Assembly: GCA_001799735.1 (NCBI GenBank)
Contig: MGUA01000034.1
Location: forward strand, 121,227-156,893
From: Elusimicrobia bacterium GWB2_63_22
GTDB taxonomy: Bacteria; Elusimicrobiota; Elusimicrobia; Elusimicrobiales; UBA9959
Reading direction: 5' to 3'
DNA: 35,667 bases
The notes beneath the pieces were generated by a model. The model searched no databases and was not told where the DNA came from. It worked only from the letters and a program-made list of their open reading frames with translations. Made by a program: the position numbers and the translations under genes. Every line of letters starts with the position of its first letter. Position 1 is the stretch's first letter. Of this stretch, positions 24,249 to 30,229 are shown piece by piece.

Positions 24249-24627
24249 TCAGGGGGCGGTACGTTTTTTTACGGCCAGCAGCTCCTGCGCGGCCGCCAGC
24301 AGTCCCTCCCCCTTCGCGGGTTTTTTAAAAACCCGGACTTTCTCCCTGGTAAGCGCAAAGGCCGTAACCCGCTCCGGCAGGCCGGTAACAAAGATCACCA
24401 GAACCCCTCCGGCGAGAAGTTCTCGAGCGATACTGAAGACACGTTCCCCCCCCGCCCCCCGGCATCTCGGCGTCCAGCACCAGCAATTCCGGATGGAAGT
24501 CGTAATACAAGTCCATACCGGACGGCACGTCCGGGGCTGTCCGTACGTCATGACCAGCCTCCCCGAACAGCGCGGAATAATAAGCCGCCATCGCAGAGTC
24601 GTCGTCTACCTCAAGTATTCGCGCCAT
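24249..24627 (-). pseudogene. CheY-like receiver gene frameshifted at a G tract
   Basis: The first frame (from ATG 24627, with AAGGAG upstream) encodes MARILEVDDDSAMAAYY through ELLVLDAEMPGG, which is the receiver N-terminal half with the phosphoacceptor Asp. The second half, FSIARELLAGGVLVIFVTG through VRVFKKPAKGEG with the conserved Thr and Lys, continues in another frame. The break lies at C8-G-C6 on the plus strand (24446-24460), i.e. two G runs in the coding strand. The rest of the gene is intact on both sides. It could be a phase-variable gene, a fresh null allele or a sequencing error. Last gene of the kinase-receiver operon. Confidence 0.8.
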
Positions 24628-24678
24628 ATATGCTCCTTTATAACAATTGGCCGGCACGGTCTCCGCGGCCATCCCGGG

Positions 24679-25050
24679 TCAGTTAAATCTGCGTCTGTGC
24701 TCCACCCGTTCTATCTCGGCGGCTATCCGGTCAAAGTCAAAAGGCTTCGCCAGCACCGGGATCTCCCTGGGCAAGCCCGCGCGCTTTAAATCCGCCTCGG
24801 TGGCGCCGGTTATAATTATAACCGGGATCCCCTCCAGGTCCGGGTACATGTCCATCATGGCAACCATGGACCCGCCGTCCATGCCCGGCATGTTCAGGTC
24901 GGTGATAACCAGTTCGGGGCGCTCCCGCAGGGCCAATCTGACAAGGTCTACCCCATTCACCGCGCTTTTAACTTCGTGGCCCAGCCCGGTCAGAAAGTCC
25001 TCCAGCAGCGCCCGCAAAAGTTCGTCGTCCTCGGCTATAAGTGTCCGCAT
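24679..25050 (-). CDS. CheY-like single-domain response regulator
   Basis: A 123-residue receiver with no output domain. Acidic pocket LIAEDDELLR, phosphoacceptor Asp in LVITDLNMPGMDG, Thr in VIIITGA, and Lys in VLAKPFDFD are all present. Its ATG follows the upstream receiver's stop after four bases, and that stop overlaps its GAGG site. It must act through a partner protein. In this setting the kinases and the FliG-like rotor are candidates, but no FliM is found. Confidence 0.92.
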   Translation of the reverse strand: MRTLIAEDDELLRALLEDFLTGLGHEVKSAVNGVDLVRLALRERPELVITDLNMPGMDGGSMVAMMDMYPDLEGIPVIIITGATEADLKRAGLPREIPVLAKPFDFDRIAAEIERVEHRRRFN

Positions 25051-25054
25051 AACC

Positions 25055-25447
25055 TCAGTTCCGGCCCCCCAATATCTCTACCACACGCGCCAGCACCGTC
25101 TCAGGCGGCGTCATTTTAGGGTAATAGCACACAAAGCCGCGCGCTTTTGCAAACACCTTGTCCAGTTCCGCCTCCATGAAGTTTTCCCCGGTCATCACCA
25201 CGAACGGAATAGCATTCAGCCTCCCGTCAGTAACGCCGCGGCGCCCCAGTTCTACCACGAACTCTTTCCCGGACATCTCCGGCATGGACACGTCCAGCAC
25301 CATGAAATCGGGCAAAGAGCGCCCCAACGCCTCCAGCGCCTGCAACCCGTTGCCGGCCAGGTCCACCTGGTACCCGGCCTCTTCGAACACGTATTTATAG
25401 AGTTCCCTGATGCTCGGTTCGTCATCCACTATAAGTATCTTTGCCAT
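25055..25447 (-). CDS. CheY-like single-domain response regulator (divergent C-terminus)
   Basis: A 130-residue receiver. AKILIVDDEPSIRELYKYVF and FMVLDVSMPEMSG give the acidic pocket and phosphoacceptor; VVMTGE carries the Thr. The usual KP motif reads YYPKMTP, so the Lys is present but shifted or altered. AGGAGG lies upstream of the ATG. It follows the PAS kinase gene and is closely similar at its N-terminus to the receiver fragment at 29985-30194. Confidence 0.92.
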   Translation of the reverse strand: MAKILIVDDEPSIRELYKYVFEEAGYQVDLAGNGLQALEALGRSLPDFMVLDVSMPEMSGKEFVVELGRRGVTDGRLNAIPFVVMTGENFMEAELDKVFAKARGFVCYYPKMTPPETVLARVVEILGGRN

Positions 25448-25474
25448 AATTATGCAGGCCTCCTGTGGCCGTAT

Positions 25475-26872
25475 TCAGCGGGGCGGCGCCTGGGGTACGC
25501 ACGGAAGCACGAAGCAGAACCTGCTGCCGCGGCCTTCTTCCGATTCCACCCAGATACGGCCCTTATGCAGTTCCACCGCCATCCTGCACATGGCCAACCC
25601 AAGCCCGAACCCCATGTATTTGTGTTCCTCCAACTGCGCGTATTTTTCAAATATCTCCTGCTGTTTCTCCCTTGGAATGCCGGGCCCGTCGTCCTGCACC
25701 CCGAACAGCGTTTCCCCTTCCGCGCCGCGGCAGGAGATCACCACCTTCCCCCCGGCAGCGGCGAACTTCAGCGAATTGCCCACCAGGTTGCACAGCACGC
25801 GTTCCAGCAGCCTCGGGTCGCCGGAGAAAAAAAGATCTTCTGCCGGCAGGTCCATGGAGAGGGTTATCCCCTTCCTGGCGGCGAGCGGCGCGTGCAGCTC
25901 ATAAACCCGCGCGCACATATCGCGGGCCTCCAGCCGCACGGGCACCAGTGTCATCTCCCCGCGCTCCAGCTTTACGGTATTCAGGATATCGCTTATCATA
26001 CCGTTCAGGCGGGCGGAGGCGCGCCTGATCACCTGCAGGTGCTTTTTCCCGCCGCTGCCAGGAGGCATGTCCTTTTCCAGCAGTTGGGCGTAGCCTTGTA
26101 TGCTCGACAGCGGAGCGCGCATGTCGTGCGTCACCATGTGAAAGAAGGTTTCGCGGGCGCTCTCTATCTCTTTCTCCATGGTCACGTCCCGTATTACTAT
26201 AACACGCCCGGGCCGCTTGAAGGTCGCCAGGTCAAAACGGCGCGAGATTACCCGGTACTCCTTGCCTGGCGGCGAACCGTCGGGGCCCGGCGGCACGCTG
26301 ACCTCCGCCTTCAGGGCGGCATCCGTCCCCGCAAGCGCCTCCGCCACGGCAGCGGCGAAAGCCTGCTCCCCTACCGAGGCGGGCAGGGTGATGTCCTGTT
26401 CTTGCGCGGGAATGCCCAGTAACCTGAGCGCGCGCTGGTTAGAGTAGATCAGCCGCCCCCGCTCCCCCACCAGCAGCACACCGTCCGTTATGGTCTCTAT
26501 GAGCGCCTGGGCTTTGGCCCGGTCCTCCACCACCTGGTTAAGGTGGAAGGCGCGGTAGGCGCCCAGCTCCAGCATAAGCCTGTTGAGCCCCGAGACGACC
26601 CCCTGGGCCTCGGACCACCCCTCTTTGGGCAGCGGCGTCTCCAATCTGCCGTCCGCCAGGATAAAAGCTTTCAGGCGCCCGGAGATATTGCTAAAAGGCA
26701 GCAGAAGGCCGTTGCGCAATATCCTGGCGACAGGATACGAGACCAGCGCGGCGGCTATCACCGCCGCGCCCAGGCAGTAATTGCTCCCTGGCCCGCAGGA
26801 ATATAGCGCCAGCGCGGGCAGCAGGGCAGCGGCAAAGGTCAGCGCGTTGAGTTTTACGGTGCTATTCTTCAT
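25475..26872 (-). CDS. PAS-containing membrane histidine kinase
   Basis: A 465-residue sensor kinase. Two membrane helices (about 8-25 and 34-50) with almost no periplasmic loop are followed by a HAMP-like linker (50-115), a PAS-like domain (about 122-232, ITDGVLLVGERGRLIYSN), the H-box FFHMVTHDMRAPLSSI with His249, and ATPase motifs NLVGNSLKFA, VQDDGPGIP and GFGLGLAMC. It is the first gene of an operon with three single-domain receivers, so it probably phosphorylates one or more of them. Its promoter shares an upstream element with the motor and carotenoid operons. Confidence 0.93.
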   Translation of the reverse strand: MKNSTVKLNALTFAAALLPALALYSCGPGSNYCLGAAVIAAALVSYPVARILRNGLLLPFSNISGRLKAFILADGRLETPLPKEGWSEAQGVVSGLNRLMLELGAYRAFHLNQVVEDRAKAQALIETITDGVLLVGERGRLIYSNQRALRLLGIPAQEQDITLPASVGEQAFAAAVAEALAGTDAALKAEVSVPPGPDGSPPGKEYRVISRRFDLATFKRPGRVIVIRDVTMEKEIESARETFFHMVTHDMRAPLSSIQGYAQLLEKDMPPGSGGKKHLQVIRRASARLNGMISDILNTVKLERGEMTLVPVRLEARDMCARVYELHAPLAARKGITLSMDLPAEDLFFSGDPRLLERVLCNLVGNSLKFAAAGGKVVISCRGAEGETLFGVQDDGPGIPREKQQEIFEKYAQLEEHKYMGFGLGLAMCRMAVELHKGRIWVESEEGRGSRFCFVLPCVPQAPPR

Positions 26873-26896
26873 GATCCGGTTCTCTCATGGCGGCGG

Positions 26897-26932
26897 ATAT
26901 TATACACATACTTCCGCGAACAATCCCGAAGA
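26897..26932 (-). promoter_or_regulatory. Promoter of kinase-receiver operon with CTTCGGGATT element
   Basis: The minus strand reads CTTCTTCGGGATT (about 26920-26932), a 17-base spacer, then a perfect TATAAT (26897-26902). This is the clearest of the three copies of this promoter type. Confidence 0.68.
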
Positions 26933-26986
26933 AGCGATACCCGGCTTTATCTTGCCAGGGAGGGAGAGATTGAGTTGTATGTCACC

Positions 26987-27214
26987 TTAATCCTTGATCT
27001 TGGTTTTTTTTAGTTTCAAAAAGCTCACATAGGCGACCACGGAGCCGAATATTATGGGGAGCAGGCCCATCAGCCTTTCTATACCGTTAAACTGGTGCAC
27101 GCTGCCGGACGCGGAAGCGGTTTCAAGGGCGCCATGGGATATAACTTGCAGCCCTCCCAGGATTAACAATATCCCGAGAATAATAAAACCGACCTGTTCA
27201 AGAATATTTTTCAT
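26987..27214 (-). CDS. Small two-helix membrane protein (hypothetical)
   Basis: A 75-residue protein with hydrophobic segments at about 8-27 (FIILGILLILGGLQVI) and 48-66, and a basic tail KLKKTKIKD. The first helix GF..LG..L...G resembles small DUF3185-like proteins, but the match is weak. A good ribosome site (GGAGG) precedes the ATG. It lies 20 bases after the broken FGE-like gene. Function unknown. Confidence 0.72.
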   Translation of the reverse strand: MKNILEQVGFIILGILLILGGLQVISHGALETASASGSVHQFNGIERLMGLLPIIFGSVVAYVSFLKLKKTKIKD

Positions 27215-27233
27215 ATTTAAACCTCCATCTCTT

Positions 27234-27380
27234 TTACCTGGCGCAGCGGAAGCCGAGGGAGGCGCCCGAGGCGGTCGGCAAGGTGGCGCCGGAGAAGCCG
27301 TATATCCCGGTAAGAGTGGTGTTGACCCAGGTGAGGCCCCTCATCCCAACGTTCCAGACCGCAGTACAGCCGAAATATTT
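27234..27380 (-). pseudogene. C-terminal remnant of an FGE-like (formylglycine-generating enzyme-type) protein
   Basis: The minus strand encodes KYFGCTAVWNVGMRGLTW and then a C-terminus ASGASLGFRCAR before a stop. The GFRCAR end is typical of FGE-sulfatase-type secreted or lectin-like domains. The frame is interrupted on its upstream side by the insertion sequence. The other flank (28411-28480) encodes GRFYMAGGAPVRS, possibly from the same gene. Only the last 45 or so codons survive here. Confidence 0.5.
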
Positions 27381-28325
27381 GAGTTAAGTAAACTTTCGTG
27401 TTGGTTTTTGTGCTCCAGACCCATCCCGCGGTGCCTGTGCAGCAATTCTTTTATCCGACTGTTGATCCCGCCCTCCACCAGGTTCGTTGTGCTTGGCACA
27501 CCAGGGTAATCAATGTAAACAAAAAGGTTCTCTAGGGCCTGCGTAAGTGTGTTTTTCATGGCCCTTATCCTCCTGTGGGTATACCACCAGGTGCGCTTGC
27601 CGCAAGGGTGAAGGCCATAAGTTCTTTCTTTTAAGAACCGCTCCCACCGTGTACCCCATGCGTCAAAATCGAACAGCCATTTATCCCTTTCCTGCGCTGT
27701 TTTAACAGTATGCAGCGCATAAACAAGCTTTAATAGTTCCTGCCCTGCAGGCGTCTTGGGCCGCCGTGTCAGCTTCTGTATTCCAAGGCGATGCATGTGC
27801 GGCAGGCACCTTTGGACCTTAACCTCCGGCCAAAGGCCTTTCACGGCGGAAAGAAGACCGCTTTGGCCGTCACAGATAAGCGCTTTGGGCTTGGGAATCA
27901 TGCGTATAAATTCAGTCCAGGCGGACAGGGTTTCCTGCCTGGCAAAAAGCCAAAACACATGATTCAAACCGGTCCGACCTATCAGCACGCATTCGTTGTG
28001 CCCAGATAGATAAATCGCGTCAGCGACCAGATATGTGCCGGCAAGGTCTTCGGGGATTGTGGGCACCGGGATGGTTTCCCATAAAGATGAAAATGATTTT
28101 GAAAGGGCTTGTCGTGTGTGGTTTCTTGTGGAGGCTATCCGTTGAAGTGTGTCGGTCCCAGTAACCCAGTTCCGAAATAGCCTCAATAGCCAGCGCTGTT
28201 CTAGATCCGGACGCTTTTGCACGCTGCTTTTTGCACAAAACCGGCAATACCAGCGAATTTTACCGGCTTTAGTGCGCCCCCACTTCTGCATGCGGTGACC
28301 GCAGGCCGAACATAGCCTTTTTCAT
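27341..28325 (-). pseudogene. IS1249-like (IS256/Mutator group) transposase, frameshifted at the start codon
   Basis: From ATG 28291 an open frame of 316 codons remains. It has the Mutator-type catalytic motifs: VADAIYL (first Asp), ALICDGQSGLLSAV (second), and TTNLVEGGINSRIK (Glu), plus CLPHMHR and HRRIRAMKNTL. Upstream in the same frame are RLCSACGHRMQKWG and then WYCRFC, forming a zinc ribbon, but this part has no start. The ATG near 28324 is one base out of frame: MKRLCSACGHR would result if the A5 run were A4. The frame also runs through the left inverted repeat and adds about 14 foreign codons. Probably inactive, or rescued by frameshifting. Confidence 0.75.
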
Positions 28326-28410
28326 TGGGTTATACTAGCACAAGTATAAGTAAAGGGGCTTTCCCGTCGGGAAAGCCCCTTAAAAACCAACACCAAAGTT
28401 TACTTAGCTC
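27381..28410 (-). mobile_element. IS1249-like insertion sequence, about 1.03 kb
   Basis: Terminal inverted repeats lie at 27381-27409 and 28382-28410: GAGYTAAGTAAACTTT then SGTGTTGGTTTTT, 27 of 29 matching. The element holds one transposase. I see no matching target duplication (AAATATTT on one side, CGGACCGG on the other), so one end may have been rearranged. It lies between parts of an FGE-like gene. Confidence 0.8.
28354..28378. repeat. Hairpin inside the insertion sequence, upstream of the transposase
   Basis: GGGGCTTTCCCG / CGGGAAAGCCCC forms a near-perfect 12-base stem between the right terminal repeat and the transposase start. Such hairpins in insertion sequences limit expression from outside promoters. 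Confidence 0.75.
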
Positions 28411-28515
28411 CGGACCGGCGCGCCGCCGGCCATATAGAAACGGCCCCTGTCGATAGAAAAACCCGGCAACACGGTTTTTTTATTTAAGTGCGCGGGGCAT
28501 GCGCGCACGATAAGA

Positions 28516-28547
28516 AACAGCCAGCCGGAACTATCCGGCCGGCTGTT
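28516..28547 (-). terminator. Terminator of the repeat-protein gene
   Basis: AACAGCCGGCCGGA / TCCGGCTGGCTGTT, a 14-base stem with one wobble pair, lies 18 bases after the stop of the leftward repeat gene and is followed by TCTTAT on the minus strand. The rest of 28411-28564 shows only a short open remnant (GRFYMAGGAPVRS) and no complete gene. Confidence 0.7.
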
Positions 28548-28564
28548 AGTTTGAAATGGCGAGG

Positions 28565-29323
28565 TTATTTCGACACTTTCACTTTCTTCGCTGGGGCTTT
28601 CCAGGTGCCTAAGAAGTATGAGATGGGGATTACCGGGGCATTTGGGTTCACGGCGTAGGCGGGTACCCCGTTAACCAGAAAATATGAGATGGGAACTACC
28701 GGGGCATTGTCGTTCGGGATATAAGCGGGGGACCCGTTGTTTAAGAAGAATGAAACAGGCTTTACCTGTGCATTTTCATTCACTACATATGCGGGTATCC
28801 CGTTAACCAGAAAATATGAGATGGGAACTACCGGGGCATTGTCGTTCGGGACATAAGCGGGGGACCCGTTGTTTAAGAAGAATGAAACAGGTTTTACCGG
28901 GGCGTTTTCATTCGGGACATAAGCGGGGGACCCATTGCTTAAGAAGTGTGAGATGGGCATTACCGGGGCATTTGGGTTCACGGCATAGGCGGGTACCCCG
29001 TTAACCAGAAAATATGAGATGGGAACTATCGGGGCATTGTTGTTTGGGACATAAGCTGGGGACCCGTTGTTTAAGAAGAATGAAACAAATTTTACCGGGG
29101 CGTTTTCGTTTATGACATAAGAAGGTTTTGCCGTGTCGATCACAGCTGCTTTTGGAACCGGGATATTTCCATCGTTGCTTTCAAATGCGGGAATAGTGAT
29201 ATCGAAGTCCTGAGACGCCACCGCGTCCCTCAAGTCGGAAGGCGGGGTGTTTTTTGTCCGCGAGAAACCGAACACGCCCGCAGACACAAATATAAGTGCT
29301 ATCACTGATATTCTGGTTTTCAT
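28565..29323 (-). CDS. Secreted protein of 22-residue tandem repeats
   Basis: A 252-residue exported protein that I do not recognise. A signal-like N-terminus (MKTRISVIALIFVSAGVFGF) is followed by a 50-residue polar stretch. Residues 76-229 are seven full 22-residue repeats, and a partial eighth precedes a basic tail (KAPAKKVKVSK). Two alternating versions exist: PVKPVSFFLNNGSPAYVPND and PVVPISYFLVNGVPAYAVNP, each closed by NA. The alternating hydrophobic and aromatic residues with NG turns suggest a beta-rich solenoid or barrel-like fibre. AAGGAG precedes the ATG, and a good promoter and a terminator flank it, so it is a single transcription unit. Confidence 0.88.
   Translation of the reverse strand: MKTRISVIALIFVSAGVFGFSRTKNTPPSDLRDAVASQDFDITIPAFESNDGNIPVPKAAVIDTAKPSYVINENAPVKFVSFFLNNGSPAYVPNNNAPIVPISYFLVNGVPAYAVNPNAPVMPISHFLSNGSPAYVPNENAPVKPVSFFLNNGSPAYVPNDNAPVVPISYFLVNGIPAYVVNENAQVKPVSFFLNNGSPAYIPNDNAPVVPISYFLVNGVPAYAVNPNAPVIPISYFLGTWKAPAKKVKVSK
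28637..29098. repeat. 66-base tandem repeat array in the secreted repeat protein
   Basis: Seven copies of a 66-base unit, with two alternating variants (order about A B A/B-hybrid A B A B). Several copies are nearly identical in bases, for example the two B units with AACCAGAAAATATGAGATGG, so unit number probably changes by recombination. Confidence 0.88.
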
Positions 29324-29388
29324 AACACACTCCTTCCCTCTTTTACTGCTCATTAAGCCCTGTTTCCGTCCGAATGCCTTACACGCAT

Positions 29389-29416
29389 AGTATATCAGAC
29401 ACTGTAATTCTGTCAA
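29389..29416 (-). promoter_or_regulatory. Sigma-70-type promoter of the repeat-protein gene
   Basis: TTGACA (29411-29416) and TATACT (29389-29394) lie 16 bases apart on the minus strand, about 66 bases before the ATG. This is the best consensus promoter in the window, unlike the CTTCGGGATT type. Confidence 0.75.
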
Positions 29417-29443
29417 GGGCCGCCCAGCCCCACTAATCCTCAG

Positions 29444-29962
29444 CTAAGAGTGTTGCCCCATATGGGGACAGAATGTCGGAAACGAGGGCGCTCTGCCCAG
29501 GGCGCAGGTGTCCTCAAAGGCGTCTACATAGGCTTTATTGGCCGCGGCGTCGGCGCTTGCCGGCGCGGCCAGCCCCTGCAGGGCGGCGCCGCAATATTCA
29601 GCCGCGTATATTTCACCCGCGCCCGTCATGCGGATAACCTCGGAGGCCCCGGTGGAGATCAGCACCAGGGCGCCGCCGGCGCCCGCGGCGGAGGAGATAT
29701 GCAGCAAAGCCGCCGGGGCAGCGGTGCCTATGCCTATTTTGCCGTAGCTCACGGCAAAGGAAGAGCCTCCCACGCTGAAACCGGCCCCCTGCACGTCCGC
29801 GCTGCCCTGTATCACGGCGTAAGCGCCCACGCGCAGCTTGTCCACAGCTTCAAATTCCGCGACGGAAAGAACAGGGGCCGCGGTTAAGAAGGGGACGGCA
29901 ATAAAGCAAGCCGGGAGGAACGCCCGCTTTAAGAACCGGTATTTGGCGCCGCTGGTAAACAC
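29444..29962 (-). CDS. Secreted tail-fibre-like modular protein
   Basis: A 172-residue exported protein. A basic N-terminus and hydrophobic stretch (FLPACFIAVPFLTAAPVLS) form a signal. FEAVDKLRVGAYAVIQGSAD, then GSSFAVSYGKIGIGTAAPA, is the repeated module common to the proteins at 34839 and 35319. The C-terminal part has a phage-fibre-like linker (AAPASADAAANKAYVDAF) but ends soon after with TCALGRAPSFPTFCPHMG, perhaps truncated. GTG start at 29962 with GGAG five bases upstream. Such modules are found in tail-fibre or adhesin stalks; the true ligand is unknown. Confidence 0.78.
   Translation of the reverse strand: MFTSGAKYRFLKRAFLPACFIAVPFLTAAPVLSVAEFEAVDKLRVGAYAVIQGSADVQGAGFSVGGSSFAVSYGKIGIGTAAPAALLHISSAAGAGGALVLISTGASEVIRMTGAGEIYAAEYCGAALQGLAAPASADAAANKAYVDAFEDTCALGRAPSFPTFCPHMGQHS
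29710..29870. repeat. Duplicated 160-base module, copy A
   Basis: It matches 35051-35211 with one difference seen (offset 5341). It encodes the FEAVDKLRVGAYAV...GIGTAAPAA module; the sequences on each side differ. Confidence 0.83.
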
Positions 29963-29984
29963 AAGACTCTCCTTTATCCCCGGT

Positions 29985-30194
29985 TTATATTTTCGCCCGG
30001 CGAATTAAGTTGCGTGTCACCTTATTTTCCCCAGAGCCGCCCCGGAGCGCGCCCAGGGCCTCCCGGCCGTTGTTCGCCAGTGCCACCTCGTGGCCGGCGT
30101 CCTCAAAAACATATTTAAACAGTTCCCGGATAGCGGGTTCATCGCCAAAAATAAGTATTTTGGCTTTATAGCGGCCGAGATTTGTTTTTTGCAT
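29985..30194 (-). pseudogene. Truncated response-regulator receiver fragment
   Basis: 69 codons. KAKILIFGDEPAIRELFKYV and GHEVALANNGREALGAL match the first 45 residues of the receiver at 25055-25447, after which the frame turns into an unrelated GSGENKVTRNLIRRAKI and stops. The phosphoacceptor region and the rest of the domain are absent, and the acidic pair is changed (FGDE). It is a relic, probably left by duplication and deletion. Confidence 0.75.
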
Positions 30195-30229
30195 ATCTTT
30201 GGTTTGCTATTTCATGAAAACGCTAAAAG

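Noticed and set aside
24249-26872. Receivers considered as DNA-binding response regulators
   Set aside because: Each ends with the receiver fold; no winged-helix, AAA+ or HTH segment follows in any frame.
28489-28511. Possible second hairpin (GTGCGCG / CGCGCAC) as a terminator
   Set aside because: It is followed by A-rich, not T-rich, sequence on the minus strand, and no plus-strand gene ends before it.
28637-29098. Tandem array considered as CRISPR
   Set aside because: The 66-base units are contiguous, in frame and without spacers; they encode protein repeats.
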